The notes: generated by a model from the sequence alone, not told the origin. Counted from the first letter of the stretch, positions 29,086 through 38,305 are shown. The stretch is DNA of 64,000 nucleotides from Pseudoduganella lutea (GCF_004209755.1 NZ_CP035913.1:4092001-4156000); one strand, 5' to 3'. Made by a program: numbers and translations.

Positions 29086-30462
29086 ATGACAAGAACCCTG
29101 CTGATCAAGAACGCCCGCGTCGTGGTGACGATGGACGACGAACGGCGCGAAATCGACAATGGCGCCATCTTCGTGCGCGGCAACGTCATCGAAGCCGTCG
29201 GCCCCAGCGCCGACCTGCCGCAGGCGGCGGACGAGGTGATCGACGCCACCGGCCAGGTCGTCATGCCCGGCCTCGTCAATACCCACCACCACATGTACCA
29301 GAGCCTGACGCGCGTGATTCCCGCCGCGCAGAACGGCGAGCTGTTCAACTGGCTGACGAACCTGTACCCGATCTGGGCCAATCTCACCGGCGAGATGGTG
29401 CACGTGTCCACGCTGACGGCGATGTCGGAACTGATCCTGTCCGGCTGCACCACCAGCAGCGACCACCTGTACATCTACCCGAACGATTGCCGGCTGGAAG
29501 ACAGCATCGAGGCCGCGCAGAAAATCGGCATGCGCTTCCACGCCGCGCGCGGCGCGATGAGCGTGGGCCAGTCGAAGGGCGGCCTGCCGCCGGACGCGGT
29601 GGTGGAAGACGAAGCGGCGATCCTGAAGGATACCCGGAGGCTGATCGAAACCTTCCATGACGCGGACCGCCATGCGATGCAGCGCATCGTGGTGGCGCCG
29701 TGTTCGCCGTTCTCCGTGTCCCGCGACCTGATGAAGGAAGCGGCCGGCCTGGCGCGCAGCTATGGCGTGTCGCTGCACACGCACCTGGCGGAAAACGCCA
29801 ACGACATTGCCTACAGCCGCGAAAAATTCAATATGACGCCCGCGCAATATGCCGAGGATTGCGGCTGGGTCGGCCACGACGTGTGGCATGCGCACTGCGT
29901 GCAGCTCGACGACGACGGTATCTATATGTTCGGCCGCACCGGCACGGGCATCGCGCACTGCCCGTGCTCGAACATGCGCCTTGCTTCCGGCATCGCGCCG
30001 ATCCGCAAGATGATCGATGCCGGGGTGCCGGTCGGCCTGGGCGTCGACGGCTGCGCGTCGAACGATGCCGGCCACATGCTGGGCGAGGCGCGCCAGGCGA
30101 TGCTGCTGCAGCGCGTGGGCTTCGGCCCGGATGCGATGACGGCGCGCCAGGCACTGGAAATCGCCACGCTGGGTGGCGCGAAGGTGCTGAACCGCGACGA
30201 CATCGGCGCGCTGAAACCGGGCATGTCGGCCGACATCGTCACGTTCAGGCTCGACCAGATCGGCTTCGCCGGCGCGCTGCACGATCCGGTCGCGGCACTG
30301 GTGTTCTGCACGCCGTCGAACGTCACCCACAGCATCATCAACGGCAAGGTGGTGGTGCGCGACGGCCAGCTGCAAACGGTCGACCTGCCGGTGGTGATCG
30401 AACGGCACAATGCGCTGGCCAGCCAGCTGGCACTGGCGACGGGTACCCGCAAGGTGGCTTGA
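29086..30462 (+). CDS. 8-oxoguanine deaminase-type amidohydrolase
   Basis: The 458-aa protein of the AtzA/TrzN/MTAD subgroup shows the complete mononuclear metal site: VNTHHHMYQSLTR (HxH), SLHTHLAENANDI, WHAHCVQLD and GLGVDGCASND. The close match to the 8-oxoguanine/hydroxyatrazine subgroup (LFNWLTNLYPIWANL, AHCPCSNMRLASG) suggests conversion of 8-oxoguanine to urate, or a related aminopurine reaction. No signal peptide is present. ATG 29086 has GGAG at 29074-29077. The purine context supports the assignment over a triazine substrate. Confidence 0.85.
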   Translation: MTRTLLIKNARVVVTMDDERREIDNGAIFVRGNVIEAVGPSADLPQAADEVIDATGQVVMPGLVNTHHHMYQSLTRVIPAAQNGELFNWLTNLYPIWANLTGEMVHVSTLTAMSELILSGCTTSSDHLYIYPNDCRLEDSIEAAQKIGMRFHAARGAMSVGQSKGGLPPDAVVEDEAAILKDTRRLIETFHDADRHAMQRIVVAPCSPFSVSRDLMKEAAGLARSYGVSLHTHLAENANDIAYSREKFNMTPAQYAEDCGWVGHDVWHAHCVQLDDDGIYMFGRTGTGIAHCPCSNMRLASGIAPIRKMIDAGVPVGLGVDGCASNDAGHMLGEARQAMLLQRVGFGPDAMTARQALEIATLGGAKVLNRDDIGALKPGMSADIVTFRLDQIGFAGALHDPVAALVFCTPSNVTHSIINGKVVVRDGQLQTVDLPVVIERHNALASQLALATGTRKVA

Positions 30463-30542
30463 GGAGTTACGGGCAAAAGCAGCGTCAGGCGCTAATGCGT
30501 CTAGTTAGCGCTCGGCCGGCATGTCGGTTCAGCATGCGAACA

Positions 30543-30603
30543 CCCCAAAGCAAAGGCTGGGGTCAGACCCGGCGGGTCTGACCCCGGATTCTGCACTTTG
30601 GGG
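30543..30603 (+). repeat. Nested palindromic repeat, copy 2 (GGGGTCAGACCC core)
   Basis: A perfect 12-bp inner stem, GGGGTCAGACCC (30559-30570) with GGGTCTGACCCC (30574-30585), has a 3-base loop. It is enclosed by outer arms CCCCAAAG (30543-30550) and CTTTGGGG (30596-30603). It lies between the deaminase and the convergent gntR gene. There is no U-tract after either side, although it could still serve as a bidirectional transcription barrier. Confidence 0.8.
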
Positions 30604-30622
30604 CATGCCTGAATGCGCCGGC

Positions 30623-31327
30623 TTACTTCAACAACGCCGAAACCAGGTCCTTCTCATGATTGGTACCGCTATCGAAACGCAGCGCCGCTTCCACGTGGGT
30701 CAAGTGCGAAAGCATGACCTGGGCCGCCAGGTCGGCGTCGCCGGAGCGGGCCGCGGCGAGGAAGTCGGCGTGCTCGTTGGCCGAACAGGCCGCGTCCCGG
30801 TCGGACTGGTACAGCATCGTGATCAGCGAACTGCGCGCCACGAGTTCGTGCAGCATCTCGCGCACCACCTCGTTGCCCACCACGTCGGCCAGTACCACGT
30901 GGAAGTCGCCCAGCAGGCGCGAACGCACCTTGTGGTCGCCTTCGAGCGAGCGGCGCTCCGCTTCGAGGTGCTGTTCCAGGATGTCATAGTCCGCCGCCGT
31001 GGCCTTGGCCACGAACTCGCGGGCCAGGGCGCCCTCGATGATGCGCCGCGCGGCAAAGATGTCGCGCGACTCCTTTTCGCTGGGCTGGCTGACGAACGCG
31101 CCCTTGTCCGGCACGATCTGGATCAGCTTGTCCTTGGACAGGATCAGGAGGGCGGCACGGATCTTAGTGCGGCTGACATGGTAGAGGCGCGACAGTGCTT
31201 CCTCGCGCAACTTGGTGCCAGGGGGGAGCTTGCGCGCCGCGATGGCTGAGGCGATATCGTCGGCAATGTCGTTCGAGCTCGCGCCGCTGCTCTGCTTTTC
31301 TTCTGTGGCTGCGATGGACTCTGGCAT
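30623..31327 (-). CDS. GntR-family regulator with FCD domain
   Basis: The 234-aa regulator has an N-terminal winged helix (DDIASAIAARKLPPGTKLREEALSR ... SRTKIRAALLILSKDKLI, about residues 20-85) and a C-terminal helical FCD ligand domain (about 100-220). The FCD domain shows DFHVVLADVVGN and HADFLAAARSGDADLAAQVMLSHL, with the His/Asp metal ligands typical of VanR/FadR-type proteins. ATG 31325-31327 is chosen to avoid an odd upstream extension; the ribosome site is weak. It probably responds to a purine or its product and controls the neighbouring catabolic genes, by neighbourhood only. Confidence 0.9.
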   Translation of the reverse strand: MPESIAATEEKQSSGASSNDIADDIASAIAARKLPPGTKLREEALSRLYHVSRTKIRAALLILSKDKLIQIVPDKGAFVSQPSEKESRDIFAARRIIEGALAREFVAKATAADYDILEQHLEAERRSLEGDHKVRSRLLGDFHVVLADVVGNEVVREMLHELVARSSLITMLYQSDRDAACSANEHADFLAAARSGDADLAAQVMLSHLTHVEAALRFDSGTNHEKDLVSALLK

Positions 31328-31472
31328 GGAAATCGGACAATGAATGATTCGCCATGATACATCCATGTGGATATATTGGCTATCGCACAAGCCCGCTGGT
31401 CAGGCTCTGCCGGATCTGCTTGGTCGGCGCGCCGGCCGCTCGCGTGCAAAAAACCGCCGAGCCCGACGCCGC

Positions 31473-31955
31473 TCAGCGCTTCCTACCCAGCAATTCCTTG
31501 CGGAACCAGTCTTCCAGCATCTGCTTTTCGTGGCTGTACTGCTCGTTGTCCCAGCGGTTCGTGCCCATCAGGTAATTCGGGTCCGCCAGCTTTGGCTCGC
31601 CGCTCTTGATGACCTTGCCATTCTGCTCGATGGTATAGCGGAAATGCATGCGGGGCCAGTCGGCACGGCCTTTCAATACCCGCACGTCCTGCACCGCCAC
31701 GCGGGGGAACTGGTCACCCGCCAGGTCGATGTCCAGGAATTCCACGTTCAGCTGCTGGCCTTCCGGCAGCTTTTCGGCCAGCCGCTGCAGATGTTCGCGG
31801 AAATGGATTTCCATCGATTCCCGGTCGCTGGAGAAACGCGGCACGTCGGTCATCTTGTCGGTGTCCACATAGCTTACTTTCGCGCCGGCGCTGGCCGCGC
31901 CCGAGGCGGCAAGCAGCAGCACGGCAATGCCCGTGAGGCGAATCAGCTTCTTCAT
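31473..31955 (-). CDS. DUF3016 domain exported protein
   Basis: The 160-aa protein has a signal peptide (LIRLTGIAVLLLAASGAASA). The DUF3016 pattern follows: VSYVDTDKMTDVPRF, LNVEFLDIDLAG near the middle and a C-terminal WDNEQYSHEKQMLEDWFRKE. It should be periplasmic. No enzymatic function is known for the family. ATG 31953-31955 has AAGGAC upstream on the minus strand. Confidence 0.88.
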   Translation of the reverse strand: MKKLIRLTGIAVLLLAASGAASAGAKVSYVDTDKMTDVPRFSSDRESMEIHFREHLQRLAEKLPEGQQLNVEFLDIDLAGDQFPRVAVQDVRVLKGRADWPRMHFRYTIEQNGKVIKSGEPKLADPNYLMGTNRWDNEQYSHEKQMLEDWFRKELLGRKR

Positions 31956-32187
31956 TGTACGAGTCCTTTCATGTCATAAGCCGAATATACGCCTGTTGGG
32001 CGGCCGCCTCGATCGCTGGCAAGTACCGGATGTAACACGATGTGACAGCACGGTACCGGTGCCCGCGCACCAGCCTGACATGCCGGCCGCACCGCTTTGA
32101 CGCGGTCGGGAGCGGCCACCGGCGAAATGGTCTGCAAACTCGTTGGCACGAAAATCGCATAACGATATGCGGTATGGGTCTTCAGGG

Positions 32188-33108
32188 ATGAGCATGACAC
32201 TGCAGCAACTACGCGATTTCGTGGCTGTCATCGAACACGGCGGCTTCCGGGCGGCGGCGCGCGCGCTGCTGGTCTCCCAGGCCGCGCTCACGAAGAGCGT
32301 GCTGAAGCTCGAGGCCGTGCACGGCGTCGAACTGGTGCTGCGCATGCAGTCCGGCGTGGCGCTGACCGAGCCGGGCCGCCAGCTGCTCAGCTATGCGCGG
32401 GCGATCCTGCACGACGTGGATGAAGCGATGGCCATGCTGCACGCAAGGCAGCAGGCCGAACGCCTGACGGTCGTGGTGGGCGCCAGCATCGACCCGGCAC
32501 TGACGCTGGTGCCGCGCGTGGCCGAGGATTTCCGGCGCCGCAACCGGCAGGCCAACGTGCATATCCAGTATGGCGCGCCCGGCAGCCTGGTCGACATGTT
32601 GCGGGAAGGCCGGCTGGACGTCGTCGTGTCCGAACTGCCCGGCGGGCTGAACACAGGCAGCCTGTGCGTTGAACCGATCTACCGGGAAGCGCTGTTCATC
32701 GCCAGCCGTGCCGGCGCGCCGGTCGTGCTGGACGGTGCCACGCTGGCCGGGCGGCCTTGGCTGGTGCTGGGCGAAACCAACCATGCACGGCAGCCGCAGG
32801 ATGCGCTGCGCGACGTGTTCGCGCGCTGGGGCTGGCCGATGCCGGCCACCGTGTATTCGTCCAGTTCGCTGATCGCGGCGATCGACGAAGTGTCCGGCAC
32901 CGACACGTTGTGCCTGCTGCCCGAGCGCATCTTCAGCCATCCGGTCGCGGCGCGGCGCATCCGCAAGACATCGGTCGACGGGCAACCGGTGGCCGAGCGG
33001 GAAGTCGCCATCATCACCAAGGGTTCGCGCCACGCCCATGCCGGCGTGGCCGAATTCGTGTCGATGACGAAGTCGCTGGCGCGCATCCGCGACCTGGCAT
33101 TCGCCTGA
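32188..33108 (+). CDS. LysR-family transcriptional regulator
   Basis: The 306-aa protein has a LysR helix-turn-helix at residues 3-62 (TLQQLRDFVAVIEHGGFRAA, SQAALTKSVLKLE) and a type-2 periplasmic-binding-fold effector domain (about 90-300). I chose ATG 32188; ATG 32194 two codons later is equally possible. It converges on the cytochrome c/amine oxidase genes, and its other neighbour, the DUF3016 gene, is divergent 232 bases away. The target is unclear. Confidence 0.92.
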   Translation: MSMTLQQLRDFVAVIEHGGFRAAARALLVSQAALTKSVLKLEAVHGVELVLRMQSGVALTEPGRQLLSYARAILHDVDEAMAMLHARQQAERLTVVVGASIDPALTLVPRVAEDFRRRNRQANVHIQYGAPGSLVDMLREGRLDVVVSELPGGLNTGSLCVEPIYREALFIASRAGAPVVLDGATLAGRPWLVLGETNHARQPQDALRDVFARWGWPMPATVYSSSSLIAAIDEVSGTDTLCLLPERIFSHPVAARRIRKTSVDGQPVAEREVAIITKGSRHAHAGVAEFVSMTKSLARIRDLAFA

Positions 33109-33121
33109 GCGCGCCGGGCCT

Positions 33122-33508
33122 TCATGGCTGGCGCAGCTTGCGCACGTCGCCGGCGGTCACGGCGGGCGCGTCCGCCTTGTCGAACGACTGGCGCACATAG
33201 GTCACGACGGCAGCGATCTGCTCGTCGCTCATCATGCCGGCAAAGGCCGGCATGCCCCGGTAGCCGTTGGCCACGCGGTGGACGATGTACTCCGGGCTTT
33301 GCACGAGCGGGTTGCCGGCCAGTCTCGGATAGAAGCCGGCGCCGCGCGCGCCTTCGCCGTTCGCCATGTGGCAGCCCTGGCAGCTGGCCGCATACAGCGC
33401 CTTGCCGTCCTTTTGCGCGAAGACATAGCCGCTCGACATCTGCGGCACGTCGGCCGCGCCGGCCAACGCCGGTGCCACAAGGGCAGCGATCGCTATCCAT
33501 GGTTTCAT
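33122..33508 (-). CDS. Periplasmic c-type cytochrome, electron acceptor of the adjoining flavoenzyme
   Basis: The 128-aa protein has a signal peptide (MKPWIAIAALVAPALAGAA) and a single class-I heme motif CQGCH (C43, C46, H47). A distal Met region GMPAFAGMMSDEQIAAVVTYVR follows. Its ATG (33506-33508) overlaps the stop of the amine oxidase gene by four bases (ATGA), so translation is coupled. The likely role is to take electrons from the flavoprotein to the respiratory chain instead of O2. Confidence 0.88.
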   Translation of the reverse strand: MKPWIAIAALVAPALAGAADVPQMSSGYVFAQKDGKALYAASCQGCHMANGEGARGAGFYPRLAGNPLVQSPEYIVHRVANGYRGMPAFAGMMSDEQIAAVVTYVRQSFDKADAPAVTAGDVRKLRQP

Positions 33509-35133
33509 GCCGCGCCTCCCGCCTGCGTGGTGGCCCTGATCTTCGCGTGCAGGCGCGTGATCGCATCGTGCGCCGACAGCACGGCGCCTTCCTGCCAGCC
33601 ACCGATGAACGATGCGTGCTCGCCGGCCAGCACGAGCCGGTTGTCGATCGCGCACAGGTTGTCGTAGTGCTGCGCGCGCGCCTGCTCCGTCCACATGCCC
33701 ATGCAGCCGTTAATCCACGGCACCCGATGCCAGCCGACGGTGACGCCGTTGTCGAATTCCTTTTCATACTGTTCATGGACCTGGCCGCCCTGGCGCACCA
33801 CCTCGCGGAGCCGGTCTTCGGGGTTCATCGCGGAAAACTCGAACGCGTTCGGGCCGAACATGTAGGCGCCCAGCACGACGGCCGGCCCCTTGGCGTTGAA
33901 GTTCGCGGCGGGATAGCAGATCCGGTTGATCGGCTGGTCCGTATACGAGATGCCGCCGTAGATGCCTTCATCCTGCTCCCAGAAGCGGCGCCTGAATTGC
34001 AGGCCAGCCTTGAACGCGGCGGCATACGGCACCGCGCCGATCGCGGCCAGCAGCGCCGGCCCGGCCGTGACGTCGACCTGGCTCAGGATCGACAGCGGAA
34101 TCGTGCACACGCACCAGTCGGCCTTGACCTGGCGGATACCCTGGCCCGGAGCGCGCGCATCGTCCACGGTCACGGTCACGCCGCGCGTATCCTGGTCGAT
34201 CTTCGTCACTCGGGCATGGAACTGCACGTGCTGCTTCACCTGCCGGTAGAGCGCCAGGGCAATCTGGTCCATGCCGTGCTTCGGCTGGAAAATGCTGGTC
34301 TGGAATTCGTAGTTGTGCGCCGTGGCCAGGCTTTCCCACAGGCCCGAACGGATCAGTTCCGCGCGGTCGCCCGGCGTCGAATACTGCGCGCGCGCCATCA
34401 GGCCGCCACCGGGTGGCACGTCGAAGCCGCGCCGTTCGCTCGAGCGCAAGCCTTTCGCATACAGCAGGTCCTTGTCCAGGCCGCCGAACGATGCCAGCGA
34501 TTCCAGCAGCTTTTCCTTTTCCTCGCCGGTGATGTCGCCATCGAGCCGGCCGGCGTTCGTCGCCTTGGCCAGCAGTTCGGCTACGTGGCCGTTGTAGTCG
34601 GCCTGTACGGTGCGATAGCGCTGCGGCTTGCCGCCAAACGCGGTGGTGCTGTGCAGGTAAGCGTTGTAGTTGACCTGGATGAACGGCTCCAGTGGCACGT
34701 TAAGCCGGCGCGCGTAGTCGAGCATGCCGTGATGGTGGTAGGGCAGGCGCCATGGCCCCGGATTCACGTACTCGCCCTTGGCGAAGCGGCATGTTTGTTC
34801 GGCGCCGCCCAGCTCCGTGTAGCGGTCGCCGCCGCGGATCGACCAGCTGCGTCCACCGGCACGGCCGTTGTACTCGAGCACCGTGACGCGGTAGCCGGCA
34901 TTGCGCAGCTCGTAGGCAGCCGACAGGCCGGCCATGCCGGCACCCAGCACCAGCACATGGGTGCCTCCCATGCCATTGGGCGCGCCATCGAGCCGCAGCG
35001 GCCCGTTGAACGTGGATGGCTGCGCAAGGCCCAGCGATGTCATGCCGTGGTACATCGCGGCGCCGCCGAGTGTCTTGCCCAGCATCGCCAGCATGTGCCG
35101 CCGGGTCACGGGCCTTCCTGGAATGTGCTGCAT
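33505..35133 (-). CDS. Tat-exported flavin-containing amine oxidase / amino acid dehydrogenase
   Basis: The 542-aa flavoprotein starts with a twin-arginine signal (PVTRRHMLAMLGKTLGG). It then has a Rossmann FAD motif (HVLVLGAGMAGLSAAYELR), the NGRAGGRSW loop and a C-terminal FAD site (NRLVLAGEHASFIGGWQEGA). This is the monoamine oxidase/L-amino-acid oxidase fold. ATG 35131-35133 has a strong GGAAGGAG site upstream. The coupled cytochrome c gene suggests a periplasmic dehydrogenase feeding the respiratory chain. The substrate is not evident. Confidence 0.88.
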   Translation of the reverse strand: MQHIPGRPVTRRHMLAMLGKTLGGAAMYHGMTSLGLAQPSTFNGPLRLDGAPNGMGGTHVLVLGAGMAGLSAAYELRNAGYRVTVLEYNGRAGGRSWSIRGGDRYTELGGAEQTCRFAKGEYVNPGPWRLPYHHHGMLDYARRLNVPLEPFIQVNYNAYLHSTTAFGGKPQRYRTVQADYNGHVAELLAKATNAGRLDGDITGEEKEKLLESLASFGGLDKDLLYAKGLRSSERRGFDVPPGGGLMARAQYSTPGDRAELIRSGLWESLATAHNYEFQTSIFQPKHGMDQIALALYRQVKQHVQFHARVTKIDQDTRGVTVTVDDARAPGQGIRQVKADWCVCTIPLSILSQVDVTAGPALLAAIGAVPYAAAFKAGLQFRRRFWEQDEGIYGGISYTDQPINRICYPAANFNAKGPAVVLGAYMFGPNAFEFSAMNPEDRLREVVRQGGQVHEQYEKEFDNGVTVGWHRVPWINGCMGMWTEQARAQHYDNLCAIDNRLVLAGEHASFIGGWQEGAVLSAHDAITRLHAKIRATTQAGGAA

Positions 35134-35356
35134 CGTGCTCCTTCCGATCGTGAACTCAACGGCTTCATCCTCCGGCACGGGCGCCGCCGCGTCGATCGTT
35201 CGGCGGTGTTTGCGATTCCCTTTTGGAATCACCTGCTCCCCTGATGGGGGAGTGTGGAATGGTCGTGGTAGCGCTACAGTGCTGACAGGTCCCATGCTTC
35301 AGCGCTGAACCAGCCATGCACCGACATTTTCCTCACCCACCCACAAGGATCTCATC

Positions 35357-36007
35357 GTGCGTATGCCGCTCTCCCACAAGGCCGTTGCTGTTGCTTCACT
35401 GATCCTCGCCACTTCCGCAAACGCGGGCATCACCGCCTATACCAGCCAGGCGGAATACCTGGCCGCCGTCGGCACGACCGGCGTCGACACGTTCGACGAT
35501 TTGCAGTTGTGGAATTACCCGACCCCCGCGCCGCGCCAGGCCGGGGAATTCGCCTACACCGTCACGGCCGGTGCCGCCGCGCCGGAATACTGGGGCGCCA
35601 CCGACGATGGCGAAGACTGGTGGATGTCCACCGGCTACTCGCACAACCCGCTCACCTTCGACGGCTTTGGCCCGGACATCGCGGGCGCCGGCGGCTTCTT
35701 CTTCGGCTCCTGGTACAACGGCACGTCGATGTCGATCGACGCGATCGAGTTGACCGTGACCGACAGCACGGGCGCCACGCTGACGTGGACAATCGACTCG
35801 CCGGACGTGAATTCGTTCGTCGGCTTCGTCTCCGACACGCACCTGACGTCGCTGACCGTGTGGAAAGACAATATCCCCGACTCGTTCGTGACCGTGAACG
35901 ACCTGCACCTGTCGGTGGCCGCGGTTCCCGAACCAGCCACCTATGGCATGCTGCTGGGCGGCCTGGGTTTGCTGGGCCTGGCGGCCCGCTCCCGGCGCAG
36001 CGCGTGA
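35357..36007 (+). CDS. PEP-CTERM sorting-domain exported protein
   Basis: The 216-aa protein has a signal peptide (AVAVASLILATSANA), a beta-rich Gly/Thr/Asp body, and the C-terminal sorting tail VPEPATYGMLLGGLGLLGLA followed by Arg residues. This is the PEP-CTERM signal recognised by exosortase EpsH/XrtA in bacteria that make extracellular polysaccharide. GTG 35357 has AAGGA seven bases upstream; ATG 35363 is an alternative. No exosortase is in the window. A surface or matrix role is inferred. Confidence 0.88.
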   Translation: MRMPLSHKAVAVASLILATSANAGITAYTSQAEYLAAVGTTGVDTFDDLQLWNYPTPAPRQAGEFAYTVTAGAAAPEYWGATDDGEDWWMSTGYSHNPLTFDGFGPDIAGAGGFFFGSWYNGTSMSIDAIELTVTDSTGATLTWTIDSPDVNSFVGFVSDTHLTSLTVWKDNIPDSFVTVNDLHLSVAAVPEPATYGMLLGGLGLLGLAARSRRSA

Positions 36008-36074
36008 TGCTTTTTTTCTAAGGAAGAAAACTATCCCTTAGAATACGGCCTCCCGCAACTTCCCAGGGCCGGCC

Positions 36075-36806
36075 ATGGCGACACAAGGCGAATTCGACTA
36101 TTTCAAGAACATCGGCGAAGCCGGCATGCAGCACGCCACGCACAAGCCCTGGTCGGACAGCCAGTGCGGCCTGTACCTGATGGAACTGGGCGCGATGATG
36201 GGCCTGATGCCCGAAGGCGGCCGCCTGCTGGACATGGGCTGCGGCACCGGCTGGACCAGCGTGCTGTTCGCCAAGCGCGGCTACGACGTCGTGGGCACCG
36301 ACCTGGTGGCCGAGGCGATCGACGCCGGCCGCCGGTTGAAGCGGGAAAACGGCTTGCAGAACCTGGATTTCGTCGTGGGCGATTACGAGTCGCTGGCTTT
36401 CAGGGAAGAGTTCGACGTCGTGGTGTTCTTCGACTGCCTGCACCACGCCGTGGATGAAGTGGGAGCGCTGCGCAGCGCCTACCGGGCGTTGAAGCCGGGC
36501 GGCATCTGCATCACTTCCGAACCGGGGCGCGGCCACGAGCGCCGCTCGCGTGCCGTGATGGAGGAATTCGGCGTGACCGAGCGCGACATGCACCCGGCCA
36601 AGATCATCCGCGGCGCGAAACAGGTCGGCTTCCGGCGCTTCAGCGTGCATCCGCACGCCTCCTACCTGTATATCTCGCTGTACCGCCAGCAGCAGCGCGG
36701 CATGGTCGGCAAGCTGCTGCGCATTCCCGGCATGCGCACGCTCGTGGGCCTGGCCACGGTGCTGTTCTCCAAGCACCAGGCCGGTATTACGGTGCTGCAC
36801 AAATAG
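36075..36806 (+). CDS. Class I SAM-dependent methyltransferase
   Basis: The 243-aa protein has motif I LLDMGCGTGWTSVLFAKRG (about residues 51-69), the acidic motif VVGTDLVAEAI and motif IV FDVVVFFDCLHH. The C-terminal part contains a hydrophobic stretch (LLRIPGMRTLVGLATVLF) that may touch membrane. The substrate is unknown. The stop TAG at 36804-36806 overlaps the GTG of the next gene, so the two are probably translated together. Confidence 0.85.
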   Translation: MATQGEFDYFKNIGEAGMQHATHKPWSDSQCGLYLMELGAMMGLMPEGGRLLDMGCGTGWTSVLFAKRGYDVVGTDLVAEAIDAGRRLKRENGLQNLDFVVGDYESLAFREEFDVVVFFDCLHHAVDEVGALRSAYRALKPGGICITSEPGRGHERRSRAVMEEFGVTERDMHPAKIIRGAKQVGFRRFSVHPHASYLYISLYRQQQRGMVGKLLRIPGMRTLVGLATVLFSKHQAGITVLHK

Positions 36807-37741
36807 TGCGCGGCGCTGTCCTGCCGGATGCACCCCGCGGCCGGTCCGGTCCCCGCGAACGCATGCCGGCGATGGCGGTGGCGGCGGCCCTGATGTACTG
36901 CACCGTCGCCGCGGCGGCCGCGGCGGAACCGCAGTGGCAATCCTTCCGCTGGCACGTGGACAGCTTCCATGGCGCGCCGCCCGAACGCCTCGCCTTGTTC
37001 CTTCCTGTAACGATCGATGCGGCGCCATGCCTGGTGCAACTCGATACCGGTGCCAACGGCGAGCTCGTATGGGCCGGCCAGGCGGCACCGGGCGAGCAGT
37101 TGTCCGGCAAATTCGTCACCGTCGAGCTGGCGGGCATCCGCAGGCAGGTCTGGGCCGATGCGGCGAATCTGCGGCATGTGACGCCGCAGGTTTGCGCGCT
37201 GCGTCCGGTCGCCACCGTCGGCAACGCCTTTTTCGAGCAGGGCACGTTGACGCTCGACCTGGGCAAGGGCCGTTTTGCCTACGCACAGCACGCCCTGCTG
37301 GCAACCGACCCGGCGGCGCATCCGCTGTTCTATGCCCGCTGGACACCATCGGGCGGGCATCCATTGGTCGAGCTGCAAGTGCCGGGCTCCAGTCCGGGGT
37401 ATGCATTGCTCGACACGGGTTCAGTTCGCTTTGGGCTGGCGGCCACGAATGCCGGGGAGTGGGCGGCGCTGACCGGCGGCGCGCCGCTGGCGGCAGGCGG
37501 CGCGGTCCGCCAGTTCAGCCTGAACAGCTGGGGGAAACAGGTGCAGTGTTTTGAAACGCCGGTCACGCACCGCATCGCGGTTGCCGGCCTGGCACTGGAC
37601 CAGGCCCGCGTCTCCTACTGCGTGGACCAGGGTTTCCAGTCGCCCGTCAAGCTGATCGGCGTTCTGGGCTTGCACGCGCTGGGCGACCGGACCATCACGC
37701 TTGATTACCTGTCGCGCCGCTGGAAACTTTCCGGCGGCTGA
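36806..37741 (+). CDS. Exported protein with two DTG motifs (aspartic-protease-like)
   Basis: The 311-aa protein (from GTG 36806; ATG 36863 would give 292 aa) has a signal peptide of Ala-rich type. Two Asp-Thr-Gly motifs about 125 residues apart lie in hydrophobic beta context: LVQLDTGANGEL and YALLDTGSVRFGL. Pepsin-type aspartic proteases use two such motifs in one chain, whereas bacterial retropepsin-like proteins carry one. Here each DTG is followed by a strand, and GVLGLHAL resembles the hydrophobic-hydrophobic-Gly element after the motif. A protease role is an inference and I do not recognise a named family. It is translationally linked to the methyltransferase. Confidence 0.6.
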   Translation: MRGAVLPDAPRGRSGPRERMPAMAVAAALMYCTVAAAAAAEPQWQSFRWHVDSFHGAPPERLALFLPVTIDAAPCLVQLDTGANGELVWAGQAAPGEQLSGKFVTVELAGIRRQVWADAANLRHVTPQVCALRPVATVGNAFFEQGTLTLDLGKGRFAYAQHALLATDPAAHPLFYARWTPSGGHPLVELQVPGSSPGYALLDTGSVRFGLAATNAGEWAALTGGAPLAAGGAVRQFSLNSWGKQVQCFETPVTHRIAVAGLALDQARVSYCVDQGFQSPVKLIGVLGLHALGDRTITLDYLSRRWKLSGG

Positions 37742-37756
37742 CGTTGGCCCGCCGGC

Positions 37757-38131
37757 TCAGCGCCTGGTCGGCACGAAACGCAGCAGGAACACGGTCACGC
37801 CGAGGCCGATGGCCACGAGCAGCGCCACCAGCGCGGGAATATGGGCCACGCGCGTCAGCGAATAGCTCATCGAACCCCACATGAACAGCAGGATCACGAT
37901 CTTGCCGCGCAGCGGCAGGCCGCGGCCGTCTTCCCAATCGCGCAGGTATTTGCCGAACAGGGGATTGGTGCGCAGCCAGTTGTGGGCGCGCACCGAACTA
38001 CGCGCGAAGCAGGCCGAGGCCAGCAGCAGGAACGGCGTGGTCGGCAACAGCGGCAGGAAGGCGCCCAGCAAGGCCAGGATCACGGCGATCACGCCAATTA
38101 CCTTCAGCAGGAATTTCATCGGTCGATTCAT
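37757..38131 (-). CDS. ybaN: YbaN family (DUF454) inner-membrane protein
   Basis: The 124-aa protein contains the DUF454 signature FLPLLPTTPFLLLASACFARSS after a first hydrophobic helix. A cytoplasmic loop NPLFGKYLRDWEDGRGLP and two more helices follow. It should lie in the inner membrane; the function is unknown. ATG at 38129-38131, with a second Met four codons on. It converges on the two-DTG protein gene. Confidence 0.9.
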   Translation of the reverse strand: MNRPMKFLLKVIGVIAVILALLGAFLPLLPTTPFLLLASACFARSSVRAHNWLRTNPLFGKYLRDWEDGRGLPLRGKIVILLFMWGSMSYSLTRVAHIPALVALLVAIGLGVTVFLLRFVPTRR

Positions 38132-38221
38132 CGCGGCATCGTACCATTCACCGGTGGGTCACCCGCCAACTCGGTTGCCAGAGGTTCACCAGCGGTATCG
38201 AACGGCGATACCGGTGGCGGC

Positions 38222-38250
38222 TTGTCGAAAAAGCTATCCAGGCGTATACT
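38222..38250 (+). promoter_or_regulatory. Probable promoter of the first barrel gene
   Basis: TTGTCG (38222-38227), a 17-base spacer and TATACT (38245-38250), 55 bases upstream of the start codon. Confidence 0.6.
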
Positions 38251-38305
38251 TTCCGCCCTGCAATTTTAAATTGCTGATAACAACGACAACCACATCAGGA
38301 AATTC

